A DNA stretch of 64,000 nucleotides from Cenococcum geophilum 1.58 (lineage: Eukaryota; Ascomycota; Dothideomycetes; Gloniales; Gloniaceae). Each line of letters starts with the position of its first letter. Position 1 is the first letter of the stretch. The DNA lies in contig KV748180.1 in the NCBI GenBank assembly GCA_001692895.1, positions 5,113,805 to 5,177,804 on the forward strand. Direction: 5' to 3'. Shown here one piece after another: positions 1 to 12,099 of the stretch. The notes beneath the pieces were generated by a model that saw only the letters and a list, made by a program, of their open reading frames with translations, was not told where the DNA came from and did not search any database. A program made the position numbers and the translations under genes.

Positions 1-2544
1 TAACCGCTCGGACTAAACTGTAATAATAGTTCCGCTAAGCAGTAGTCCTAATATTAGGAGTAATTTGTTAATAATAAAATAGACACTACTTTTTTATTTG
101 TCCTCTACCTTTATATATATAGATAGGACTTAGGCCTAGCTTAACTATCTAAACCTAAATAAGACTTTTACTATTATATCGCTAATAGTAGCTATACTAG
201 CGTTTAAATAATCTTATCTTCTTATAACGTTTAGTAGCTTTTTCCTTCCTTATATTTATAGCCTAAGCCCTCCTAACTAAGCCCTCCTTTTCTTTAATCC
301 TATTGACAAAAATAGCCGTATTCTCTTTATCGTTAGCATTTTAAGGCTGTATAATATTAGCAATTAATTCTCTTAACTTAGCCTTATTACTAAGTATAGC
401 CTTTAATAGCATGCCCTTATTAATAAGGCGCTATGCGAACACTTTATAGTATTGTTTTAGATAATAGTTAGCTTTATAGCTTAGAGTTTATATATTAGTA
501 AGGGCTAAGTCTTAAGAAGTGTAACTTGTTTATCTTAATATAAAGTATAGCCAGTCTTAAGTAATCCTATTGTCCTAATAATGATATTTATATAGGACGG
601 AATAACGTAAATAGGTTTGCCCTTTCTATTATAGGATAATGTCTCTTAGTAGCTATAAATAATTATCTACCATGGCTTTGCCCTTAGGTGAGACCTATAT
701 AGTATAATACTAAAATCTGGATAGGCCTTTCGCAGTCATTTATATAAGATTAATATATATATAGGAAGACAGACATAATGTTAATTTTTTCTATATTACG
801 CATTTTGGAGTCCTTGTTTATAGGGTTTACCCTAATTTCTTAGTTAAGTTTGCGGATCTCTTCTATAAATCTGTTAATATAATGGAGCTTTACGCTAGTA
901 TTTTATAATATGTTAATACTTCTCCGAACTAGTAAGCCACGGCAGTTACTATAAAGCCAGCCTTTTTTAGTTAAGTTGTTGAGGTTCTAGCCTCTATTAA
1001 AATTTAAAAGTTAGCTTAATTTTGGCTAGAGCTGGGAAACTAATATTATAGCGCTTTAAAGCGACCTAGAGCCCACCTAATTGGATAAACCTGGCCTAGG
1101 TGGCTTTATCCCCATCCTTATTTCCGCCTTTTATATTCTAATCGCAGCACTAACCGGAGATTTTTAATAAAGGCTGCGATATTATTAACGATCTTAGCTT
1201 ATAGAACCGGGTTAGATAGGATATAGTTTACACTACTATTATAGTAGAGTAGTAGTAGCTTAATAAATGGCATCCTATCTAGCCAAAGGGGATCCGCAGT
1301 CTGTGGAATTATAATAGCCTTAAAGATTTAACTAAATTTGTTAATAGAAGCCTGGACCTTTTCTAGTTATATATCTTTTAAACTAAACTCCTTTACTTTT
1401 ACTATTTGGTGTTTCTAAATGGTGTTAAACGCGGACTAGACGGATTTACTATTTAAGTTTATAAGTAGCTTGAATTTATTTAGGAGGGTTATTTCTCTTC
1501 TCTTATATCTATTATAGAAATATAATATATAGAGCTAAGTTAGTTAAACCTTTTTTAAACGGAGTTCCGGATATAGCCTATACTATTAGTTGTCCGCGAA
1601 GCCTATAAAGAGTGGTCTTAATAAAATAAGACTTTCCGTTCTTAGTTAATTAAAGTTTATTAATAACTACTATTACCTAACAATGGTTAGGTCTAGCATA
1701 ATTAATATTTTAATCTTAACTTTCTAACTTCTAGGCCGTTTAAACTTTCTCTAACCTTGTAAAAATGCTTAACTATATTAATAACCTGGCCTTTAACGGA
1801 TCCGCATATAGTTAGAATAATATATTGCGTTTAATTAGAGTGCCCTAAGTAGATATCCTTATTGCCTTTATAGTAGCAGTTTTTATAGTTCTTAGCTTAG
1901 TTATATTATTTCTATAACCGGGCCTTTATAGAGGTATATCCTATTAGTAAAATTCTTACTAAACAAGGCCCTATTAGATTACCGTTAAAGAGACTACTAA
2001 ACTCTTCCGTCTAATTTAGTAGTAGTAGCGTAGGAGTAAAGATAAGACTAGGGCCTAGATAGAACGGCAGCTTCGCGGTACTATTGCCTACTTTACACCA
2101 GTATTAAATAGGCTAATGCTCTATAGACGGATAAGGGCTAGGATCCCCATCTACGCGATACCTATACTGTGGCGTATTACCCTTTCTATTATTATTAATA
2201 TTGCAGTTATTCTACGCTAGTAGGTAATTAAAGATAATAAAAAGAGGTCTAGAATAGATTTTGCTAAAGCCTTGTTTATTATTAATAACCCTATTATAAA
2301 AATCCTAATACCGTATAAAGTATAAGTAATGGGTAAAACCACGTAGAGATATAATGCGCACTTAAACTAGATAAGCAAAGATAAGTCTAGAATATAATTT
2401 TTATCTAGATTTAATTAGTGCGCATTAATAACCAATTTTCTTTTATTAAATTTTCTGTTTTAGTATTTTTTATATTTGCTATTTTAAATAGTATAACCGG
2501 TAACTAGGTAACGACCTAAAAGTATAACCCATCTTTACCTTCTT
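1..2544 (-). pseudogene. Unidentified decayed coding remnant, minus strand
   Basis: AT-rich stretch continuing downstream of the better preserved reading frame that ends near 2545. On the minus strand, long runs of plausible protein sequence can be followed only by reading TAA/TAG as mutated Gln codons and by switching frame. This is the same RIP style of decay seen in the identified transposons. I could not match it to a transposase, reverse transcriptase or host family by eye: no DDE, RT or zinc-knuckle motif was convincing. A repeat-derived origin is an inference from the mutation style and neighbourhood. It could be the 3' part of an unknown DNA transposon whose N-terminal portion is the adjacent frame. 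Confidence 0.3.
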
Positions 2545-2985
2545 CTATATAGCAGTAAGGTTTATATATTCTTCTAAAGCAGTAGGTATGTTAAAGGTAT
2601 TATCCTTTAATTTAGCGGCGTTATTATCCTTTTCTTTTTTATTATCTTTCTCTGGAATAGTATCGAGCTTAATATCGCGGGCTCTATCTCTAGGTAAAGG
2701 GATAGTAGTGCCCTTACGCACTAAGCGCTCAGCAAAAGCTTTTAATAAAGTAGTATTTCTATTAAGCCTTATAGCTGCTGTTTCTTCATTAATAAATAGC
2801 TTAGCACTAAGTTTGCCCGCCCGACTATGCCGCACTGTATCGCTAGCATCGTCGTTATCGCTAGTAAAGTAATTGGTACTATTAGCTAAAGGTTTTAAAA
2901 CCGCTAAGCGCTTTTCCTGCGTAAGGTATAGGGCTAGTATAACTTTAAAAATAATAGGGTGTTCCCTTTTATTATACGCCGCCAT
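2545..2985 (-). pseudogene. Hypothetical 146-residue charged protein, N-terminal part of an unknown element
   Basis: This is an uninterrupted 146-codon frame, unusual for the first 15 kb where most frames are broken. It begins MAAYNKREHP and is rich in Lys, Glu, Asp and Asn. An acidic patch (SDNDDASD) lies near residue 45 and a Lys/Glu/Asp-rich stretch near residues 112-125. No membrane segment or known catalytic motif is visible. The frame could continue into the decayed sequence below 2545 once stops are read as mutated Gln codons, so it is probably the start of a longer protein. The complementary strand also has a 94-codon Leu/Ser-rich frame here (2588-2872), which looks like its shadow. 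No function is proposed. Confidence 0.35.
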
Positions 2986-4250
2986 TAAGAATTAGGAAAT
3001 TTAGGGCTATATACTTGCCGCTAAATGTAAACCTACTGTTTCCGAGTACTAAGGTTTCCGGCTTAAGATTAACAATACCGTTAGTATATAGACAAATAAG
3101 AAAGTTTGTTATATTAAACTATACGAAAGTTACGGGTTTTATAGCACTATCGCGCTAGAATTAATAACTTAGTAGATATACTAACTGCCTACCTATTCTT
3201 ATGTATAGCTATAATTATATAATATTCGCTATACTTCGGTCGGCTAATGGGGATAGAGGGACTCGGTTATAGTAGGGTTGTGGCTATAGAATAGTAGCCT
3301 AACGCATCTCTCCGTGCTGTAGGCTTATATAATAATCGGTGTCTAACGCAAGCGCTTAACTCTAGTTAGTGAGGTAGGGCTGTGATTAGTGTTATCTAAA
3401 TTAAGCATTGGTGTATTAAGAGAAGGGTTTAAAAGGTTAACTGGTTTGTGTAAGGGTTAGGGGATAGTATTAGCAGATTCGATTTCTTAGGCGTCAGTTT
3501 AAGGGAACGCCATCCTTAGTCTTAATTTTAGTAGTAGCTTGCTTAATATTAAGTTTAATAAGGCCATAGAGAAGGTTAAAGGAGTTGGGGTAATAAGTTA
3601 GTATATTAAAAGCCGGTTCCCATTTAGCAATAACTGGTATGAGAATTTATATATACTAATGCTTCTTAGTTATAGAAGCTTTTATAGGCCATTATTTATT
3701 AGGAAAATAATATGTAAAGTATATCGCTATATCTGCTTTTAGGGTAAGAAAGTTCTCCGGTTCTTATTTTATATTTAGTATCTCTTAGATCTAATTTTTA
3801 CGCTATTTCTTCTTACCTCTTTTGTTAGGGGCCTAATAATCCCTTTATTCCGCGCCCTATTACTTTTTTGGATCTAGTTTAGGGATATAGCTTAGTAGTT
3901 TTAGGCCTGTAGTTATAAATGCGAAATAGTTATAAAAACGGCTACGGCTTAGAGGGATAAGTTAGTAGACCTAATAGGAATAAGTAAGTCAGTTATTAAG
4001 CATATACTTATAGGAATGATATATTAGGGATTTTGTATATATATACCTACTTAGCTTAATCTGAATTACTTTTTTACTAAGATTACGGGATAAGTATAAA
4101 GAAGAGAATGTTAGATAAAGTATAGAGCTTAGCAAGCGAAGCAGAAAACCGTTTTATTATTAGAATTTAGTAAAATATAGCAGATATAAGGCTAACCTAT
4201 ATAAAAAATAAAATTAAAAGCTTTAAGCGGATATAAACTCGTGAATTTTA
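2986..4250. other. AT-rich spacer without recognisable gene
   Basis: No reading frame of note on either strand and no motif I can name. The segment lies just upstream of the minus-strand frame that starts at 2985. It could contain that element's 5' leader, but nothing in the sequence proves this. Confidence 0.4.
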
Positions 4251-4259
4251 TAGGATATT

Positions 4260-4795
4260 ATAAAGCGAGGTAGATATTAGTGGATAATAGGGTGAAATTT
4301 GATAGAAAATATAAGGTTAAGTGAAAACTGACAGAATAAATAGAAATTGTTAGGATACGTAGGTGAGTGTGAAGTATTAGGCACCTAGTATAAATAAATT
4401 AGTAAGGTAAAATAAGACGGAAATTGGTTAAAAGCTAATAGGAGCTAGTAGGTGCTGTAAAGCTAGGTATAATGGAAGCTGGTATAGGACTAGTGGAATA
4501 TAGTAGAAAATATAATAAGAGATAGAGACTAGTAGAGTACTAATAGAATCTAGCAGAGAATGATATAAGAGGTTAAGATGGATAGAGGGTTAGTAAAATC
4601 TAGTAGAGAGTAAGATAAGAAGTTAAGACGGGTAGAGCACCCGTGGGGTTTAGTAGGAAGTAAGATAAGAGATAGAAACTAGTAGAAAGCTAGTGGAATT
4701 AGATAGAAAATGGAATAAGGAGTGGAAACTAGCAGGCGCTAGTAGAATCTAGTAGTAAATATAACGAGAAGAGAAGACTGGAGGTTACTAGGTAG
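4260..4795. repeat. Degenerate purine-rich tandem repeat (upstream of Plavaka)
   Basis: Loosely repeated purine-rich blocks built on words such as AGTAGAAA, GATAGAGACTAGTAGA and AAGATAAGAAGTTAAGA, with an approximate period of tens of bases and much divergence. Strand composition is strongly asymmetric (A and G far exceed C and T on the plus strand). A pyrimidine-rich array on the other side of the Plavaka remnant (8399-9190) has the opposite strand bias. The pair could be subterminal repeats of one CACTA-like element. Confidence 0.5.
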
Positions 4796-4838
4796 TGCTT
4801 AATAGAAAAGGCGCTATTTAGTAAATTTTAATAGATTA

Positions 4839-5028
4839 TATACTACCCTAGCGTATCTAATTAAAAGCGCGTGTTAATCTTAGTGATTAAACGATAGAGT
4901 TTATACCTTTTAAAGTAATATACACAGCCATTTTAACGTATTTTTATTATTTTTAAGGTATAATCTACGCATTTTAATTAGCGTAATTAACACGCGCTTT
5001 CCACCAGATGCGCTAGGGTGATATAGTA
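4839..5028. mobile_element. Fold-back MITE with GC-rich arms
   Basis: The left arm reads ACCCTAGCGTATCTAATTA and then AAAGCGCGTGTTAAT. The right arm (about 4984-5028), read in reverse complement, gives ACCCTAGCGCATCTGGTGG and then AAAGCGCGTGTTAAT. The similarity continues inward toward the centre, so nearly all of this roughly 190-bp segment can fold into a hairpin. Both ends abut TATA, which is compatible with a TA target duplication as in Tc1/mariner elements. The left arm shows C-to-T changes relative to the right. There is no coding capacity; presumably it was mobilised by an enzyme encoded elsewhere. Confidence 0.65.
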
Positions 5029-5239
5029 GGTTATCTTAGCTATAATAATAGCTATTAACCCTTTATAGTATATATTAAGGATAGTAAATCTAGAATTAAA
5101 AATATATATTACTTTATATTAGGAAGCTATAAATATAGTTTATATATAATTTATATAATTATATAAAAGGGTTAAGAAGTTAATATATTTTTATTTTAGT
5201 AGGGTAGAAAGGTATATATAAGGTATATCCGTGTATAAG

Positions 5240-8200
5240 ATAGCCTAAACGCCTAGCTAGAAAACTGCTTCACTAAGACTAGTTTTCTCTATTAAAACAT
5301 TATCTTGTTAATATAAACCGCGGATATAGATAGTGTAGCTTTATTCCTAAGAATAACTAAGGCCTATTGCTTTATTTACGCCGCTGTAAATTATGACCTA
5401 AAGCCTAAGCCCAGATTTTACGCGATGACACTAATGCAGACGCGCTTCTGTATGCCTACTTTAACCTATAAGCGGAGCCTAATACAGGGATACACTAATA
5501 TTTGGCTAGTGGAAGTGGCGAGTTTAAGGGTTTTAGCGCATCTGGATACTAAGAGGAGTGTATTTTAGATAATGGGAATAATATACTACGCAGCGGAGAC
5601 AGTAATTGCACTAAACTACTGTCTATATTATTGTCGCTATATATTAAAACTTTCGAGGAGCGGATGAATAAATAAGCCGGTATCCCAATTGCAAGCATTA
5701 AGAATTAGGTAGATAAGTAATAAGTAGTAATACTGTCCTAGATAATCCTACTAATCTAAGCTACAAACCGCTATTTTTATTCTACCCCTTTACCAGTAAA
5801 TTCGACTATGCCTTTATAGTATAGCTATATAGTATATAAAGTACAAAAGGCGATATTAAGCGGTTATTAAATAACACCTGGCTTAACTAACTAACATCCT
5901 ACCTTAGTTTTAAATTAGCGGATAATTAGGAGGAGAAGTTATACAAACTACTACTAGGTATAGTTAACGAAGAATGGATAAAAACTCGCTATGAACCTAT
6001 TATATATATATAAGGCATCCACCGGCCTTTATATTACTGCGTATACTAAAATATTATAAAGGTAATTAAGTTTCTTATTGGTTATAGACCCTTTAGAGAT
6101 GCCCTTACATACGCCCTAATAAGAGTATATAACACCTATAATTAGAGGGTCTATAACGAACTATATACTGCTAATTGGTGGTAGGAAACCTAGGCACGGC
6201 TACCAGACGGCGCGACCGTTATACTAGTGCTACTCGCTATAAACAAAACGCAGCTAATAATATATCACGGCGATAAGTCCTTATAGCCAGTATATATTAC
6301 TATTAGTAATCTTAATTAAAAAACGCGTAGGAAACAGAACTTACCTGCTAACCTATTACTTAGGTTTATTCCTAATATAAAGAATATAAACTATAACACT
6401 TAGAGTGCTTGTTATTATAAAGCTATAGAGGAGATACTAAAACGTAAGTGCTTAATATAGAATATGTAGATAGGAGAATCCGCTAATATTACCTCATTAT
6501 ATACGGAATAATAGTAGACTATAAGGAGTAGGTTTTTATTACCAGTATAAAAAGCTAGCAACACTGTATAATATACTAAGTACTACCCAATAAACGCGAA
6601 AACCTTTTAGAACGTTACCTGCTTAGAATATATAAGTTAACTAAAAAGTAGATTGCAGCCTAATAAGCAAATGATATACCTTAAATAGATCCAGATTAGG
6701 TATACCCTGTACTATACTTTATATAAAAACATGGCCTAATTAATATACACAATATAATAATGGCAGATATTCTCCATTAACTACTAAAAGGCATTATTAT
6801 GCGTCTTATTAAATGGATATAAAAGGTAATAAGTAAAGTTATCCCTGCTAGCAAGAAACGAAAACGTTACAGAAGAACTGTTTAAGATATTTCAGCAGAG
6901 AGTTAGATTAATTAGCGTTTTATAGAAATATCTTAATATCCTGGCTTAAAAGTATTTTATAATACTCTATTTAGTTAAATATTATAGTAGACTAGCGATA
7001 AGTAAAAGTTAATCCTAAAGTAACTAATTCCTACCCTAGCTCCACTTCTTACTAGTAAGGCACTATATATAATACATTTTACTTAGGCAACACTAGATTT
7101 TGTTACTATAGTATAATACCAAACTTACGATAAAGAGACACTCCGGTATATAGAGTATGCGCTATATCGGATTAATAAACTAAAAGGCGTATTTTAAGGT
7201 TTCTAACCTAAGATAAGGGATTCGGATAAGGGGCATTTTAACTTCCTAAAGTTTTATGCTATAACCCATTTTATAGATTATATCCGCTAGTTTGGCGCTA
7301 CTAATAGTTATAATATATTAAACGGAGAGGCTGCCTATAAGTATGCTGTAAAGGCGTATTAGCATTAAATAAATAAATAAAGTGATTTCGAGTTATAGAT
7401 CTACCTCTATAACACTCGGCGCGTATCTATATTAGTGACGGAGAGTTAGTTATTGCATTGCAATTCTAAAACTATATTTACCGTAGAACGTAGTATGGTA
7501 CTACAATTAACTAAACTAACACGTTATATTGATATATAATTAACTCCTTAGGGTTTAAAAATGGACTAGTACGCCTATATATCTTAATACGGTCTCGATC
7601 TTATAAAATGGCGGATAGTAGGGATATTAGCCGACAGTCTTAAGATATCTGATTTTAAGGACGCGCTTACTGTATTTCTTTATAAATATAGAAGGAAGGT
7701 TATTGGCTAAAATTTTACGCAAGCTAATATAGACCGCTGTGACCTAGACCCTTCTTAGATTAGGCTATACTTTATTTAAGTACACCCCTCTTTAAAATGC
7801 TAGAAGCGGACGGGCGTGGATCTAAACAACTTTAACTAAGTAGCTAAGGAAATTGTATACTACGCACCGAATTGGCGAAAGTTAAGTAATTAAAAGCGCG
7901 ACTATATATAGGTATAGGAATATATGGCCAACAATAGAGATGGGAGAGGGAAGACTAGGCCTATAGGTGGAAGAATAGTAGAATAACTCTAGGTTGTTAT
8001 AACTATATTAGATTATTTTACTTTAGGGGATAACGGCCTCCCTCTTTAATTTACTAGGGTAATGGTAAACCTTATATAGTACTAAAACAATAGTAGGCCT
8101 TACCCCGTCTATAGTATAACTAAGGTTAAATACTAGCATCTAACTACTACTAGAAACCTACGCTCCCTAGCTAGTAATAGATTTTACTCTATATAGTCTA

Positions 8201-8330
8201 TACTATAAAGTGCTTATATAGTTTTAGCTAGTTATAGTCACCCTAACCTATTTTATATTAATAACTATATTAACTAAAACTAGTATAATATAGTGTATTT
8301 ACCAGATTTCTTAGAAGGAGGGTCTTAAGT
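5240..8330 (+). pseudogene. Decayed Plavaka-type transposase (CACTA-related)
   Basis: Plus-strand remnant of a large transposase of the fungal Plavaka group, often labelled C2H2 zinc-finger domain protein in genome annotations. Recognisable blocks, reading stops as mutated Gln: a segment with DGATVIPVLLAINKTQ followed by GDKSLQPVYITIGNL (about 6205-6310), which is the family's hallmark block; HFNFPKFYAITHFIDYIRQF then GATNSYN (about 7230-7320); a block containing NTRRVSIL (about 7410-7440); and a C-terminal stretch ending YLPDFLEGGS near 8328. Length is close to what such transposases show. Dozens of TAA/TAG codons and frame breaks make it non-functional. The 5' limit is a guess, because the N-terminal region is too decayed to place a start. 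Family assignment rests on motif recognition by eye. Confidence 0.75.
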
Positions 8331-8398
8331 TATATTAGTATATTAATAGGCTACTGCTAAAAGGCCATTTTTACTATAAGTTTTAACTATATATTCCG

Positions 8399-9190
8399 TT
8401 CACTATTTTCCATACTACTTTTCACTATCCTACTGCTTTCTACTACTTTTTACTATCCTACTGCTTTCCACTGCTTTCTACTATCCTACTGCTTTCCACT
8501 GCTTTCTACTATCCTACTACTTTCCGCTGCTTTCTACTGCTTTCCGCTATCCTACTACTTTCCACTACTTTCTACTATCCCACTGCTTTCTACTATCCTA
8601 CTGCTTTCCACTATCCCACTACTTTCCACTATTCCACTACTTTTTACTATCCTACTACTTTCTACTGTCCTATTGCTTTCCGCTGCTTTCTACTATCCTA
8701 CTACTTTCCGCTGCTTTCTACTACTTTCCGCTATCCTACTGCTTTCCACTACTTTCCACTATCCTACTGCTTTCCGCTGCTTTCCACTATCCTACTGCTT
8801 TTCGCTGCTTTCTACTGCTTTTCGCTATCCTACTGCTTTCCACTACTTTTTACTACTTTCCGCTATCCTACTGCTTTCTACTGCTTTCCACTACTTTCTA
8901 CTATCCTACTACTTTTCACTACTTTCCACTATCTTACTGCTTTTCACTATCCCACTGCTTTTTACTGTCCTACTGCTTTCCGCTACTTTTTACTATCCTA
9001 CTACTTTCCGCTACTTTTTACTGCTTTCTGCTATCCTACTACTTTTCACTACTTTCCACTACTTTTTACTATCCTACTGCTTTCTACTACTTTTTACTAT
9101 CTTACTGCTTTCTACTACATTCTACTACATTTTATTACTTTCTACTACATTTTACTATATTTTATTACTTTCTACCATATTCCACTACTT
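8399..9190. repeat. Pyrimidine-rich minisatellite (CTACTGCTTTC/TACTATC words)
   Basis: About 800 bp made of short pyrimidine words, chiefly CTACTGCTTTC, CACTGCTTTC and TACTATCCTACTG. They are arranged in irregular higher-order units of roughly 25-50 bp, starting about 70 bp after the end of the Plavaka remnant. A 173-codon frame of Leu/Ser/Phe/Tyr repeats crosses it, but this is only the translation of the satellite. Transitions between CTACTG and CTACTA, and between TTTCC and TTTTC, are common. Confidence 0.85.
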
Positions 9191-9199
9191 TTAATTTTA

Positions 9200-10185
9200 T
9201 TATCTTCTAATTGGAGGTCCTAGCCTCCGCTAAAATACTTTAATATCTATAATAAGGGCTAGAATATTATTAGCGAAAACGGAGATACTCTACTATAAGT
9301 TAATAAGATCTTAGGTCCGTATGGCTCGATAGAGGAGTATCTAAGCTCTTAGTATAATCTTTTAAGAAGATATAATTAAACTATTAAAAGAGATAGTGGG
9401 TTAAAGCAGACCCTTTTAATTTAACGGAATCTGGATATAGTAATGGAGTCGGTATATATAAATAGGTAAGTATGCTATAATTCTATAGCAGTTATTCACT
9501 AACATCTGTAAGGTCTATATTAGCTTAGTAATATTTTTACCTTAAGGGCTAGCAATCCGCGTAGTATTCTTACTTAGAAGAGTAGGAAAGATAATCTATT
9601 AAGATTAGTTAAAAAGACTAATTGCTAGGTCTCTAGTTGCTTTAACTCCCAAGACTAACAATTTTTAAACAAAATGTATACTCGCGATAGTGGCGGCGAG
9701 GCCATTGGCCGTATTAAAACAGAATCCCCTAGAGGTTAACTTATTCTCTACTAGACCTAAAGAAATTAATATTAACTCATCTATATTATAGACAATAGTT
9801 AAGGAATAAACTAAATTTCGCGAAGCTAGTTGCTATACTATATTAGCATTATAAAGCTAATAAGAGTGCTATAAGTGTGCGATATTTTCTAAATAAGAAG
9901 ATATCTAACTATTAATAGATTCCTATTATTAGAAAACCTTATTTAAGTCTAATAGAATATTAAAGCACTATAATACGTTATGAATAAGCCTTATACGGAT
10001 CTTAGTTTAATTATAATAATTAAGCATACTTCCTTAGTTAAGAATGTAAGCATTCTTAAAGACTGGCCCCTTCTTCTATTAAAGCTATTACCTTACGCTG
10101 TACTTAATATTTATACAAAAAAGATCTCTATGACTTGGCTTAACCCTACTACGGATATAAATAATATCTATAGGGGGTGATAGAT
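9200..10185. other. Decayed AT-rich sequence, no gene recognised
   Basis: A 66-codon plus-strand frame at 9980-10180 (starting MNKPYTDLSL) is hydrophobic and has no known motif. Nothing upstream supports it as a real gene. The stretch has the same mutated character as the transposon remnants around it and may be a fragment of one. Confidence 0.35.
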
Positions 10186-10514
10186 TTTTTGGAGTTGATT
10201 TCCTAGGGAGATTTTTAGTTTTCCGTGCCAAAAATCGCATCACGTGATAACTTTCGGGGACGTAAGCATATACCCCCTCCCGTAACTACACTATTACTAA
10301 ATATTCTAGATTTCGCCTTAGAGCTATTTGTAATAGGTATTCCTGGAAGATATATTAATTTAAAGCTCTAAAATTAAATATTGTTAACGTTTTATATAGG
10401 GGTTATTAATTAAGCTTTTAGGATAAAGTTTAATATTATACCAAGATTATAACTTCCTTGTTATGGCTGAGCAATCTTAAAACCCTCCTTCTCCTCCCCT
10501 TCCTCCTATTGCTT

Positions 10515-10635
10515 GGCGCTAAGCCTTATTATATTATTGCTAAGCCTTATTATATTATCGCCGAGCCTTATTATATCGCTAAGTATTATTATATTGCCGC
10601 TGAGCCTCATTATATTGTCGCTGAGGCCCCTTACC
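10515..10635. repeat. Short tandem repeat, about 21-24 bp unit
   Basis: Five to six imperfect copies of a unit containing GCTAAGCCTTATTATATT, giving a repetitive AKPYYII-like translation in one frame. It is followed directly by a GC-richer tail (10640-10680) that contains a box-B-like motif. This could be the body of a decayed SINE or simply a microsatellite-like array. Confidence 0.55.
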
Positions 10636-10689
10636 TAATTGGGCAATAGGAGGTCGTGGGTTTAATTCCTATGCGTAGCACGTTAAGAA

Positions 10690-12090
10690 GATTAAAAAAG
10701 AAGGTAGTTCCTATTAAATTATATATTAGCGAGGCTCTAAATTAATCCTATAATTCTCTACGTCTTATAAGGCCTAGAAAATTATAACGCCCTTTTTTCT
10801 ATATAATATTTTAGTATGCACACCTAACGGCGAGCCATAGCTCCTTAATCCCACTAGGCTAGATTTAAAATTAAGAAAACTAAGAGGACTTACTATTACG
10901 CTATAAGGACTTTGTATTATGATTTTCTAAATTTAATTAAAATATAATCCCTTCTTAAGCCTTAAGATCAAGCTTTATATATTTAATTATAAGGGTAACG
11001 TACAGGCAAATTAATAGCAGAAGATATTAATTTCGTAATATAGGCTGTCGAAATTAGACTCTGCACCTATATAAGGTAACTTAGCCTACGAACCTACTAG
11101 TCCTTAGATTTAGTAGAGCTAACGTAGAGATATTATATAGCGTGCGGGTAGGAGCTAGTGGTCGTTAAGACGTTATAGGTAGTGGTGAAAAGTTTTTACG
11201 CGGGAATAGTGAGATCTTAAAAACTACCACTAACGGTGCCCCCTTGCAGTAAATAACTATTATACCCTTACCTAAGCCTACTTGTATAATCGTTATGGAT
11301 ATAAGTCGGATTTAACGTCCCTGAACCCCAAATTAAAGATATTAATAACCCCTTATATTAATAAACGAGTAAATAAAAGAATAAATAAACAAGTATACTA
11401 TTTTCTAACCCTAGGGCGATCGCCCACGGAGTATGTAGTTACTTGCCGTCCGCACTATATTCTACCTAATAGCCTAAATAATAACCCCATGGTTTTCCTG
11501 TCTTCTCTCTACGGCTAGCTACCCTAGAAAAGGCCTAGCAACTAGGGCCTAGGCATAAAAGATACCTAGAGCACATATATCCTAATTACCTTTTAGTGTT
11601 ACGGAGCCGGTTACGGATAAATTCCTTTTACGCCTTTAATAAGCTCTAGGTAGGGTATACGCGGCAAACAGTTTATAGAGGTAGCATATATTGGGGACGG
11701 TTAAGATATAGAAAACTGCTATAAGTATATAGCAATTAATCGGTTAATAGCAAGGCCTAGTTGGGATATAGCGAACCCTAGCTATAGATAAGCTGGAAGA
11801 AGGATATAGTGGTTATTAAGGAGATCTAATATTTATAAAGGTCTGGACGTAGCTACCGGGCAGCCCTAGGGGGCCGCTAGCTGCGCGTGGAGGTGGTTAA
11901 TGGGGTTTTTTTTATCCTACTAAGGTGGCTTATAGGGGTTTTTTTCCCTAATACTAGGGGTTCTTTCCTATAAAATATTAATTTTCCCCTAGTGCGGAGT
12001 AGTCTGTGTGGGCCCAATAGGGATCCGAATTAGACGTTAAGCAATAAATAAATAATTAATAATTAATTTAATTGGTGGTAATAACTATAG
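10690..12090. other. Intergenic decayed DNA with a few GC-richer islands
   Basis: No coding region supported. A 78-codon frame at 11282-11518 has no recognisable domain. Islands of more balanced composition occur near 10190-10290 (includes the palindrome ATCACGTGAT), 11410-11470 and 11850-11900. They may be ends of old DNA transposons, but I could not pair inverted repeats for them. Confidence 0.35.
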
Positions 12091-12099
12091 GGCTTATAT

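Noticed and set aside
8673-9194. 173-codon Leu/Ser/Phe/Tyr-rich membrane protein
   Set aside because: Coincides exactly with the pyrimidine-rich minisatellite; the apparent hydrophobicity is a composition effect.
9980-10180. 66-codon frame as a small host gene
   Set aside because: No domain, no conserved context, and surrounding sequence is mutated like the transposon remnants; retained only as unannotated DNA.
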